Source of the DNA: UBA7359 sp963976795
Lineage (GTDB): Bacteria > Pseudomonadota > Gammaproteobacteria > Eutrophobiales > Eutrophobiaceae
NCBI GenBank assembly: GCA_963976795.1
Contig: CAXBLT010000001.1
Coordinates: forward strand, 290,611 to 354,610
Direction: 5' to 3'
Length of the DNA: 64,000 bases
Below the pieces are notes generated by a model, which saw only the letters and a program-made list of their open reading frames with translations, did no database searches and was not told where the DNA came from. Shown here piece by piece: positions 53,531-61,625 of this stretch. A program made the translations under genes and the position numbers. Within the stretch, counting starts at the first letter, position 1, and each line of letters begins with the position of its first letter.

Positions 53531-53588
53531 CTGGGAGCTTTACAAGCTACCTCAACTGCACTCGCAGGGCATGAAAGCATATAGCCCC
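53531..53588 (-). pseudogene. tRNA-Ala-like remnant upstream of tRNA-Ala
   Basis: The minus strand starts GGGGCTATA, as in tRNA-Ala(GGC), and 58 nt later ends in AAGCTCCCAG, close to its TAGCTCCACC. The interior does not fold into a cloverleaf. It may be a decayed or recombined tRNA copy. Part of the match (CAGCTGGGAG) also fits the tRNA D-arm on the opposite strand, so chance similarity is possible. Confidence 0.3.
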
Positions 53589-53619
53589 GGTAAAATCCGC
53601 GAAATAACAACAGGCGGCG

Positions 53620-53648
53620 ACTGTACGTGACAGTATAATCAGTGTCAA
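53620..53648 (-). promoter_or_regulatory. Candidate tRNA promoter at the gltX 3' end
   Basis: A perfect TTGACA (53648-53643) overlaps the gltX stop codon and is followed after 17 bp by TACAGT (53625-53620; 4/6 match). It points to the two tRNA genes and would give a leader of about 145 nt before tRNA-Ala. Confidence 0.4.
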
Positions 53649-55048
53649 GACGAACTGCGATTTTCAATAAATTCAATGCCTTTTCGTAAGCGCTTCAAGC
53701 ATTTTTCCTGCCCTAACAATCGCAATGTATCGTCAATACTGGGAGAGACACCTGCTCCTGTGACAGCAACCCGCAACGGTTGGGCAAGTTTTCCCATCTT
53801 TATCTCCAAATCATTTGCTGTCTTCTCGATAACACCCTTGATATTATTATTGTCCCAAGCTTCTAAATTCTTTAATGACGCATAGAGTTCTTTTAGTGGT
53901 TCCAATATCACTGGTCGGAGATGTTTTTTTGCTGCATTGGCATCATATTCTTCGAAGTCATTATAAAAAAGCGCACTTTGTTCAGCCATTTCCTTTAATG
54001 TCTCAGTGCGATGCTTTTGAACATCTATCAACTCTCCTAAATCCGGGCCATTGGCTACATCAATATTCATATGCAGAAACAGGTCAGTTAATGGCTTTGA
54101 GAGAGATTTATTTTCTGCATTCTTAATATAGTGTTGATTCAGCCACAACAATTTTTCCGGGTTAATACTGGAAGCCGACTTATTTACATCCTTAATATCA
54201 AATGCAGAAATCATTTCATCAATAGAAAATATCTCTTGATCGCCATTAGACCAACCCAATCTAACCAGATAATTCAATAAGGCCTCAGGCAAAATCCCGT
54301 CATCACGATACTGCAAGACACTAGCAGCTCCGTCGCGCTTTGATAATTTTTTACCTTCTGGGCTTAATATCATCGGAATATGTGCGTAATTCGGGGCTTT
54401 TGCACCTAATGCCTTAAATATATTAATTTGTCTCGGCGTGTTATTGAGATGGTCATCCCCTCGAATCACTTCAGTAATAGCCATATCCATATCATCGACA
54501 ACAACAGTCAAATTATAAGTCGGGGACCCATCTGACCGTGCAATAACTAAATCATCAAGCTCGCTGTTTTCAAAAACAACATCCCCTTGTACCTGATCAT
54601 TGACAACAACATGTCCATCAACAGGATTCTTAAACCGAACAACCGTATTTTCATCTATCAGGTTCAATGATCGGCAACGCCCGTCATAGCGCGGCTTTTC
54701 TCCACGTGACATGGCTTCATCACGTATTTTTTCTAACCGTTCTTTAGAACAAGTACACCGATATGCATGACCATTTTTCAATAATTCATTAATAACCTCT
54801 CGATACCGTTCAAACCGCTGCGTTTGATAGTAAGGCCCATCATCATGGTCCAAACCTAGCCATGCCATGCCATCAAGAATAACTTGTACCGCTTCATCTG
54901 TAGAACGCTCTCGATCCGTGTCTTCAATCCTCAGTACAAATTGTCCTTTATGATGCCTTGCGTATAACCATGAAAATAAAGCGGTACGAATACCACCAAT
55001 ATGTAATAAACCTGTGGGACTAGGGGCGAAACGTGTTTTTATCGTCAT
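53645..55048 (-). CDS. gltX: Glutamyl-tRNA synthetase GltX
   Basis: A 467-residue class I glutamyl-tRNA synthetase. The HIGH-type motif is in RFAPSPTGLLHIGGIRTALFSW at the N-terminus, and KMSKS is represented by LSKRDGAASV near 240. Zinc-site cysteines lie in RCTCSKERL and DGRCRSL near 97-125. The length is standard. The downstream tRNA-Glu is its own substrate. It lies 24 bp after an unrelated methyltransferase gene. Confidence 0.98.
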   Translation of the reverse strand: MTIKTRFAPSPTGLLHIGGIRTALFSWLYARHHKGQFVLRIEDTDRERSTDEAVQVILDGMAWLGLDHDDGPYYQTQRFERYREVINELLKNGHAYRCTCSKERLEKIRDEAMSRGEKPRYDGRCRSLNLIDENTVVRFKNPVDGHVVVNDQVQGDVVFENSELDDLVIARSDGSPTYNLTVVVDDMDMAITEVIRGDDHLNNTPRQINIFKALGAKAPNYAHIPMILSPEGKKLSKRDGAASVLQYRDDGILPEALLNYLVRLGWSNGDQEIFSIDEMISAFDIKDVNKSASSINPEKLLWLNQHYIKNAENKSLSKPLTDLFLHMNIDVANGPDLGELIDVQKHRTETLKEMAEQSALFYNDFEEYDANAAKKHLRPVILEPLKELYASLKNLEAWDNNNIKGVIEKTANDLEIKMGKLAQPLRVAVTGAGVSPSIDDTLRLLGQEKCLKRLRKGIEFIENRSSS

Positions 55049-55072
55049 AAATAAGTTCTTTAATAAATGTAA

Positions 55073-55906
55073 TTATTTTTTAATTCCCAATGCACACCAA
55101 TACGGCGCAATATCTGAAAATACAATATCAACCAATCCTGCTGCCTCCATCATTTCCTTTATTTGATCGCGCGTAAACCGTTGTTCCAAACGAGTGCCAA
55201 ATCGATCGAGCGCATCCGTTCTCATGGTATAAAAACTTTTAGCTCGGTATTCCGAAAGAGGTATATTGCTAACGTTAACGCCTACTTTTTCCATTAAAAA
55301 AGCAAACCTGGCCAACGGGTAATACACAAGTATTGATATAATATTCGTTACTGGGTGCTTGATAGCAAAAGGTAATTTACAAATCACAGATCTGAATATG
55401 TTTGAGCACTTCCATACTAATGAATACCATTTAGGCCGATTATCAAATGCATAATACAGGTAGAGAAGAAACGGTGCGCCCGGCTTCAACTTGCTTGTAC
55501 AATTCTTTATTGCCTCTCCTGTATCAGGAATATGATGCAACACACCTAAGGAGTAGGCAAAATCCAAAGAATTATCAGCGATAGGCAGCCTGTCTATTTT
55601 CCCTTGCAACACATGACAGTTATTCTTCTCGGATGTATTACGCTTAGCAACATTAATCGCTTTACTACTTGCATCTATACAAACAAGCGTATCGACTCTA
55701 TCCGCTGTAAATTTTGCCCATCGACCGGTACCACAACCAAAGTCAGCACCTATCCCATTACGAATATTTGCATCCCATGAAAACAATTTGAAGTAATCAG
55801 AGAATTGTTTTTCCAGTTCAATAGAATCGACGGTGGATTGATCATAGGCTTCCCACTCATCCCCAAAATCATCAATAACATCAGTGTCAAAATTATCTTT
55901 TGTCAT
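55073..55906 (-). CDS. Class I SAM-dependent methyltransferase
   Basis: A 277-residue methyltransferase. Motif I is GADFGCGTGRWAKFTADRV near 52-70, followed by VCIDASSKAINVAK and SLGVLHHIPDTGEAIKNCTSKLKPGAPFLLYLYY. It has a hydrophobic patch near 165-195 that may contact membrane. It lies just upstream of gltX on the same strand, and a gap of about 300 bp precedes it. Similar enzymes occur in lipid and glycan modification, but its role is unknown. Confidence 0.8.
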   Translation of the reverse strand: MTKDNFDTDVIDDFGDEWEAYDQSTVDSIELEKQFSDYFKLFSWDANIRNGIGADFGCGTGRWAKFTADRVDTLVCIDASSKAINVAKRNTSEKNNCHVLQGKIDRLPIADNSLDFAYSLGVLHHIPDTGEAIKNCTSKLKPGAPFLLYLYYAFDNRPKWYSLVWKCSNIFRSVICKLPFAIKHPVTNIISILVYYPLARFAFLMEKVGVNVSNIPLSEYRAKSFYTMRTDALDRFGTRLEQRFTRDQIKEMMEAAGLVDIVFSDIAPYWCALGIKK

Positions 55907-56204
55907 ACATTGTCCATTAGATTTTCGATATTCATCATATTTTCAATGATAAAACCTTATATATGCACCAAAAGAACCAAAATTATCTCCAATAAATACA
56001 ATAACATAGAACAATAATACCTAATTTAGGGTATATAACGCCCAAATAAATTTACTCTTAGCCGATGATTCCTAGGGTTTGCGTGAGTGCTATATTGCGA
56101 CCTGTGAAGATTAATCACTTTACAAAATCTCAAGATCCCTTTGCAGTATGCAAACCCCGCATTTAGCGGGGTTTTTTTAACTGTTCTCGGTTAGCTCCAC
56201 AATT
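55907..56204. other. Intergenic region between leuD and the methyltransferase gene
   Basis: This 298-bp gap contains the hairpin at 56152-56178 described separately and must hold the promoter of the methyltransferase-gltX unit. A second hairpin, TTTGCA-GTA-TGCAAA (56140-56154), shares three bases with the terminator stem, so the two structures exclude each other. No small protein gene was recognised. A plus-strand small RNA ending at the terminator is possible. Confidence 0.4.
56152..56178. terminator. Rho-independent terminator downstream of leuD
   Basis: A 9-bp stem AAACCCCGC / GCGGGGTTT with an ATTTA loop. On the plus strand it runs into seven T residues; on the minus strand, the direction of leuD, only the stem's own TTT follows. 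It may serve leuD weakly, or terminate a plus-strand transcript in the intergenic region. Confidence 0.75.
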
Positions 56205-56849
56205 TCATATCCCCTTGAACATCCAAGGTGTTACCTTTGCTCTATTGATCTCGTAACGGCGGATTTCATCTGCTTGTGCTAAAGTGAGTCCAATATCATC
56301 TAAACCTTTAAGTAAACGATCTTTCAAGCCTGCAGCAATATCAAATGAAAAGCTGTTGCCTTCCTGTGTCTCAACAACTTGATCTTCAAGATTGACCGTT
56401 ACTTTGAACCCTTTTTGCTTAGCAACAGAAATGAATAAACTTTCTATTTCATCTTCTGTTAACCGGATAGGCAAGAATCCATTCTTGAATGAATTGCTAT
56501 AAAAGATATCACCAAAACTTGGTGCTAGAACAACCTTAATACCAAAATCTTCCAATGCCCATACAGCATGCTCTCTGGAAGAACCGCAACCAAAATTTTC
56601 TCTTGCAAGCAGAACTTCTGCTTTATCGTATGGCGATTGATTCAATATAAAATCAGGGTTTATTTCACGCGATTGATTTTCATTAATTGGGTCCCCTTGC
56701 TTCAAATAGCGCCAATCATCAAACAAATTAGGGCCAAAACCACTACGCTTTATTGATTTTAGATACTGCTTGGGAATAATCGCATCAGTGTCCACATTTG
56801 AGCGATCTATAGGTGCAATAATGCCTGTAAATGTTTTGAATGCTTCCAT
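56205..56849 (-). CDS. leuD: 3-isopropylmalate dehydratase small subunit LeuD
   Basis: A 214-residue LeuD, the small subunit of isopropylmalate isomerase in leucine biosynthesis. It shows APIDRSNVDTDAIIPKQYLK at the start, LLARENFGCGSSREHAVWAL near 80-99, and APSFGDIFYSNSFKNGFLPI. It partners LeuC, whose gene ends 9 bp upstream. leuB and leuA are not in the window. Confidence 0.97.
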   Translation of the reverse strand: MEAFKTFTGIIAPIDRSNVDTDAIIPKQYLKSIKRSGFGPNLFDDWRYLKQGDPINENQSREINPDFILNQSPYDKAEVLLARENFGCGSSREHAVWALEDFGIKVVLAPSFGDIFYSNSFKNGFLPIRLTEDEIESLFISVAKQKGFKVTVNLEDQVVETQEGNSFSFDIAAGLKDRLLKGLDDIGLTLAQADEIRRYEINRAKVTPWMFKGI

Positions 56850-56858
56850 AATGTTTCC

Positions 56859-58259
56859 TTATAAGTCTCTAATATCAACAAAGTGACCCGCGATGGCCGC
56901 GGCGGCAGCCATGCCTGGACTCACTAGATGTGTTCGCCCCCCCTGTCCTTGTCGTCCCTCAAAATTACGATTGGACGTCGATGCACAACGTTCACCTGGT
57001 GCAAGTTGATCCGGGTTCATCCCCAAACACATTGAACAACCTGGCTCACGCCATTCAAATCCAGACTCAATAAATATCTCGGCCAAGCCTTCTTCTTCTG
57101 CTTGTTGCTTCACTAAACCCGACCCTGGTACTACCATCGCTAATATAATGTCGTTAGAAACCTTTTTGCCTTTGACTACACTGGCTGCGACTCGTAGGTC
57201 TTCAATACGCGAATTCGTGCATGAACCAATAAACACTTTATCAACCTTGATATCCGTCATTGCGGTACCCGGAGTCAAGTTCATGTAACGTAGTGCATTC
57301 TCAATACCTTCACGTTTTATGGCGTCTTGAATATCTGTAGGATTGGGAACAACATCATTAACAGAGACTACCATTTCGGGAGAAGTCCCCCATGTTACTT
57401 GCGGCTCTATCTTCGCCGCATCAATCTCGATGATTTTGTCGAACTGCGCATCTTCATCACTTTTTAGTTCATTCCATAACCCAACAGCCTGTTCCCACTC
57501 TTCACCTTTCGGTGAATATGGACGTCCTTTAACGTAGTCCAGAGTAGTCGAATCGACGGCAATCAGTCCAACTCGCGCACCCGCTTCTATGCTCATATTG
57601 CATACCGTCATCCTCCCTTCCATCGATAGGGCACGAATAGCGTCACCACCAAATTCAATAGAATAACCTGTACCACCAGCAGTTCCAATTTGTCCGATTA
57701 TTTCAAGAACGATATCTTTTGCCGTTATCCCATTACCAACCTGGCCTTTAACATTGATCAGCATGTTCTTGGCCTTTTTAAGCACCAGCGATTGCGTTGC
57801 TAATACATGTTCAACTTCAGATGTACCAATGCCAAATGCAAGGGCACCCAAGGCGCCATTAGTTGAGGTATGTGAATCGCCGCAAACGATAGTCATCCCT
57901 GGTAAAGAAGCACCTTGCTCTGGTCCAATCACATGCACGATACCTTGTCTAGGATCCATCATTTCAAACTTGGTTATACCGGTTTCCTTGCAATTTGCAT
58001 CCAGGGTTTCAAGTTGAAGTTTCGATATCGGGTCTTCAATAACCTCTCTATTAACCGTTGGGACATTATGGTCAGGCACAGCTAAATTAGTATTTAAGCG
58101 CCAAGGTTGCCGTCCAGCTAATTTTAATCCTTCAAATGCCTGAGGGGAGGTGACTTCATGGATAAGATGCCGATCGATATAGATCAACGCCGTGCCATCG
58201 CCGTAATCATGAACCACATGATCATCCCAAAGCTTGTCATAGAGTGTTTTTGCTGTCAT
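56859..58259 (-). CDS. leuC: 3-isopropylmalate dehydratase large subunit LeuC
   Basis: A 466-residue LeuC, the Fe-S subunit that isomerises 2- to 3-isopropylmalate. The ATG at 58259 (TAKTLYDKLWDDHVV) matches the family start; the frame to 58301 adds an unlikely leader. The 4Fe-4S cysteines lie in VFIGSCTNSRIEDLR (about 347) and GCSMCLGMNPDQ (about 407-410). VCGDSHTSTNGALG is present near 128. It is directly upstream of leuD. Confidence 0.97.
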   Translation of the reverse strand: MTAKTLYDKLWDDHVVHDYGDGTALIYIDRHLIHEVTSPQAFEGLKLAGRQPWRLNTNLAVPDHNVPTVNREVIEDPISKLQLETLDANCKETGITKFEMMDPRQGIVHVIGPEQGASLPGMTIVCGDSHTSTNGALGALAFGIGTSEVEHVLATQSLVLKKAKNMLINVKGQVGNGITAKDIVLEIIGQIGTAGGTGYSIEFGGDAIRALSMEGRMTVCNMSIEAGARVGLIAVDSTTLDYVKGRPYSPKGEEWEQAVGLWNELKSDEDAQFDKIIEIDAAKIEPQVTWGTSPEMVVSVNDVVPNPTDIQDAIKREGIENALRYMNLTPGTAMTDIKVDKVFIGSCTNSRIEDLRVAASVVKGKKVSNDIILAMVVPGSGLVKQQAEEEGLAEIFIESGFEWREPGCSMCLGMNPDQLAPGERCASTSNRNFEGRQGQGGRTHLVSPGMAAAAAIAGHFVDIRDL

Positions 58260-58284
58260 AAAAATATCAATAGTCTCATTGTTA

Positions 58285-59283
58285 TCATTCGTTGGGGTCA
58301 ATCGCTACTACCGTTCGACCGGTTGTTTTTCCTGCCAGCATATTGTCAAATACGTCTGGTAAGTTTTCTAATCTAATAATACTAGTTACTATCTTGTCCA
58401 AATGTTTAGGCGCAAGATCAGTTGCCAAGCGTTCCCAGAGATGATGTCTAAATTGAGTTGGACACCCTTGTGAATTAATACCCAACAAACTGACACCACG
58501 TAAAATAAAGGGCATCACAGTAGTATTGAGCTTAAAACCACCTGCTAGTCCAACCGCAGCAATATTACCCCAGGGATTAGTTGTTTTAGTCAGCCAAGCA
58601 AGAATATCACCGCCAACATTATCTATTGCACCTCCCCACTGGCTCTTTTCCAGAGGTGGTCCATCAAGTTTAAGCGTGTTTCGATCCAAAACGTGACTCG
58701 CGCCAAGGCCAATCAAAAAATCATTGTTGTTTGATTTCCCTGTCAGTGCGACGACTTCATATCCTAAAGAAGACATAATATCGACGGCAACACTGCCAAC
58801 ACCACCGGTCGCGCCAGTCACAATGAATTGACCTAACTCTGGTTTTTGATTATTTTCTTCTAATCGTTGAACACATAGCGCCACTGTAAATCCAGCGGTA
58901 CCAATTGCCATAGCTTCAAATAAACTCATCGAATCAGGCACAGATACCACCCACTCAGCCGGTACACGGACGTACTCAGAAAATCCACCATCATGATCAA
59001 CACCAAATTGATAACCCGTAATCAAGACTGAATCCCCTTCTTTAAAACGCTTATTCTGCGATTCAACCACAGTACCGGATACGTCCACTCCGGCAATACA
59101 CGGAAAATGTCGAAGAATCTTACCAGTACCGGTTGCAGCTAATGCATCCTTGTAGTTTACAGCCGAATACGCAGTTTTGATCAGCACATCGCCCGGATCG
59201 AGTTCATCGAGAGTAAGGCTTTCAAGACGCCCTATAACATCATTATTCTCCTGATATACCCTAAATGCCTGAAATTTAGTCAT
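58285..59283 (-). CDS. acuI: Acrylyl-CoA reductase AcuI/YhdH family
   Basis: A 332-residue medium-chain dehydrogenase of the AcuI/YhdH quinone-oxidoreductase-like family. It is NADPH-dependent and reduces acryloyl-CoA in known members. It shows YSAVNYKDALAATGTGKI near 41, FPCIAGVDVSGTV, and the nucleotide motif VTGATGGVGSVAVDIMSSLG near 150-169. A start at 59295 is also possible; 59283 (MTKFQAFRVY) fits the family. It lies 25 bp upstream of leuC. Confidence 0.9.
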   Translation of the reverse strand: MTKFQAFRVYQENNDVIGRLESLTLDELDPGDVLIKTAYSAVNYKDALAATGTGKILRHFPCIAGVDVSGTVVESQNKRFKEGDSVLITGYQFGVDHDGGFSEYVRVPAEWVVSVPDSMSLFEAMAIGTAGFTVALCVQRLEENNQKPELGQFIVTGATGGVGSVAVDIMSSLGYEVVALTGKSNNNDFLIGLGASHVLDRNTLKLDGPPLEKSQWGGAIDNVGGDILAWLTKTTNPWGNIAAVGLAGGFKLNTTVMPFILRGVSLLGINSQGCPTQFRHHLWERLATDLAPKHLDKIVTSIIRLENLPDVFDNMLAGKTTGRTVVAIDPNE

Positions 59284-59499
59284 TTGTGCCCTCATAATAT
59301 TTACAACCTTTGTCTTGCATGAAACAATTTGCGACTTTTACGCACTAACATCAATAATAAATACGTATTTCAAAGTGCCTTGCTATGAAACAAACGGCGC
59401 ATTTTACGAGACTTGGAGGTTATTTGATAATAATATTTCGACATAATAATTATTAACAAATAGCGACTTCATTACGATACCAACCACGAGTTTTAAAAC

Positions 59500-60021
59500 A
59501 TGAAAAAAATTAGTCCAATATTTATCTTATTATTTACCTTAATCTCACCTTCTGTTCATGCTGACTTTAATGACGGGGTTGTCGCTTATTTAATGGGCGA
59601 CTATGATAAAGCATTCACAACAATGCAATCATTGGCAGAAACTTCAGATCACGGTTATGCTCAGTATTATATGGGCATGATGTACATGAAAGGCCAAGGT
59701 GTGGAACAAGATTATAAAAATGCTGGAGAATGGTTCCGGAAAGCCTCAGAAAAAAATATACCTCAAGCACAATATAAATTAGGCGACTTATATTTCAAGG
59801 GACGCGGGGTACCCAAAGACTTTGAATATGCATATATCTGGTATAGCGTTGGCGCATCGCATGCACATAAGTTATCCGTAAACTCAATAGATAAGGCAAA
59901 GACAAAACTTTCTGAGGAGGAACTGAAAGAAGCCGACAAAGTCATAGCGACTTACATTAAAAGATATGGTCCAAAAGCAGATGCTGATCCTAACCAGCCC
60001 ATCACGATTGACAACCAATAG
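59500..60021 (+). CDS. Secreted Sel1-repeat protein
   Basis: A 173-residue protein with a clear signal peptide (MKKISPIFILLFTLISPSVHA, cleavage near 22) followed by two to three Sel1-like TPR repeats: AQYYMGMMYMKGQGVEQDYKNA, then AQYKLGDLYFKGRGVPKDFEYA, and a YIWYSVGASHAH half-repeat. Sel1 proteins are periplasmic or secreted scaffolds for protein-protein contacts. It is divergent from acuI and stands alone on the plus strand. Confidence 0.88.
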   Translation: MKKISPIFILLFTLISPSVHADFNDGVVAYLMGDYDKAFTTMQSLAETSDHGYAQYYMGMMYMKGQGVEQDYKNAGEWFRKASEKNIPQAQYKLGDLYFKGRGVPKDFEYAYIWYSVGASHAHKLSVNSIDKAKTKLSEEELKEADKVIATYIKRYGPKADADPNQPITIDNQ

Positions 60022-60275
60022 CGTAAGCCAGGAGATTTAAGCGAGATACACCACCAAATATCCTGAAAAATGTTGGTATTCAACCTCAGCCAGTTTATTA
60101 AAAACTTATTTAATAGATTAATCCGATAATACTTGTTATCAAATAATAAAAGCTATGAAGTCGAAGTTGTGGACTTCACCCCCTAACCTAACAAGCAGTT
60201 TTTGGTAACTATCGTCGATAGACCTCGTGTTATTTACACCAAATCTACTTGAATGTATTCCGTCCAAACTTACTC

Positions 60276-61028
60276 TTAACTGATACGTTCCATTAATGCA
60301 TTAAGGTTAGACAGCGATGCTAAATGTGCAAATATCAATTCCATTTGATCTGACTTTAGCAGCTCTGCTAATTTGGCCGGTTTAACTGCTTTTAATTTCT
60401 CGCGGTTAACGCCCATAAAGCCACCTAAAGATATCTTTTCCCCGTTTACGCGTTCGATATTTGCCTGCATAGGCTCTAGAATATCTAGCTTAGACAAGTT
60501 TTCGCAAAAAATTGTGGTTAATTTTACATGGGATTGATAATCTTTAAGAAAATCTACTGCTTGATTTAATATATCAGTCTGTGCACCTTTATCATCAAAC
60601 AACGACTTACCTTCCTTTGCCGTATTGAAACCAGGAAAGCTTTCATCAATACAAACAGTAAAGTTATCTTTACTATCATCCGCTGTTGCAAGAATAAAAG
60701 GATAACGTCTCACATAGGCAGGAATATAATTCGCTGTCCAGGCACCAGTAGTATCGATAAACAGGTTTTTATTTTTCTCCAGTCCTAACAACGCAACGGG
60801 AAAAATACCACCATCCACTCCTTTGGCAAATACAATAGGGTATTCGCGTGATACTTGTAGAAACTCGACAGCCGCAATATAGATACTGTTTGTTTCTTTA
60901 GTATGTGAATAACCTTCTATGCCTTCAATATAAAGTTCACCATGAACCTCTTTATTTAAAGGCACCACTTTTTTATAAAACAAAGGTAATATCGAAGCAG
61001 TAGTACTAGCCGCTGATGTTGTTGTCAT
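60276..61028 (-). CDS. SapC-family protein
   Basis: A 250-residue SapC-like protein (PLFYKKVVPLNKEVHGEL at the start, FAKGVDGGIFPVALLGL near 75, YVRRYPFILA near 108 and FMGVNREKLKAV near 215). The family is widespread in gammaproteobacteria and often sits next to surface-protein genes, but its biochemical role is not established. There is no signal peptide. It lies 9 bp from a small secreted protein gene and, further upstream, a giant adhesin, suggesting a role in export or display of that protein. Confidence 0.8.
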   Translation of the reverse strand: MTTTSAASTTASILPLFYKKVVPLNKEVHGELYIEGIEGYSHTKETNSIYIAAVEFLQVSREYPIVFAKGVDGGIFPVALLGLEKNKNLFIDTTGAWTANYIPAYVRRYPFILATADDSKDNFTVCIDESFPGFNTAKEGKSLFDDKGAQTDILNQAVDFLKDYQSHVKLTTIFCENLSKLDILEPMQANIERVNGEKISLGGFMGVNREKLKAVKPAKLAELLKSDQMELIFAHLASLSNLNALMERIS

Positions 61029-61037
61029 GATTTTTAT

Positions 61038-61616
61038 TTAAGGAGTTGAGTTAATATCGTCTGATTCTGGAAAATCTGGAAGACCTTCCAAATCTTCATC
61101 ATCTTCAAGTTCTTCATCATCAAATGCTTCAAGGTCATTCAAATAATCATTTAGCTCTTCATTTCTTGCTGATTCAACAGGAAAATCTATTTCTTCAGGT
61201 TCTTCTAATAAATCCTTCTCAGCATCGAAAGCACTGGTAATACTCTGAAGCTTTTCTAAGTGCGCATTATAACTATCACGTTCATTCATATAGGCCGTTA
61301 AAACATTATCGATACCCGCAGGGTCTTCAGCCTCTTCCTGTTTTAAAATCAGACTACCAATCCTTGTTTCAAGTGCTTTAAGCAATTCTCTGATTTCAGC
61401 TTCTTCTACCGTAAGAGAACACAAATCAACGCCTTCACACTGAGCGAGTGATAATGCGATCCCCATACCAATAGACTGAAATACTTTTGTTTCATTCTCA
61501 AGTAATGTCAGGTTTGCTTGTTCCGCTTCTTCTGTATTAAGAATAACAGCAAAAGTATTTACATTTACAAATAATGTAATTAAGACTAGGCATATTGTTT
61601 TCAATCTTAACGTCAT
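61038..61616 (-). CDS. Secreted acidic protein sharing the adhesin C-terminal domain
   Basis: A 192-residue protein with a signal peptide (CLVLITLFVNVNTFA, cleavage near 23). Its first mature part, IGMGIALSLAQCEGVDLC followed by a VEEAEIRELLKALETRIGSL coiled-coil-like helix, parallels IGTGIALALAQCEEQEGC and SEDELTNLIASLESRLLEL near the C-terminus of the adjacent adhesin. Both end in strongly acidic Asp/Glu-rich tails. The function is unknown. It is 9 bp from both neighbours in spacing terms and so surely cotranscribed. Confidence 0.7.
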   Translation of the reverse strand: MTLRLKTICLVLITLFVNVNTFAVILNTEEAEQANLTLLENETKVFQSIGMGIALSLAQCEGVDLCSLTVEEAEIRELLKALETRIGSLILKQEEAEDPAGIDNVLTAYMNERDSYNAHLEKLQSITSAFDAEKDLLEEPEEIDFPVESARNEELNDYLNDLEAFDDEELEDDEDLEGLPDFPESDDINSTP

Positions 61617-61625
61617 AATGATGGC

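Noticed and set aside
60160..60240. Terminator in the Sel1-SapC convergent gap
   Set aside because: GAAGTC/GACTTC and CTATCG/CGATAG can pair, but the stems are short and no T-tract follows.
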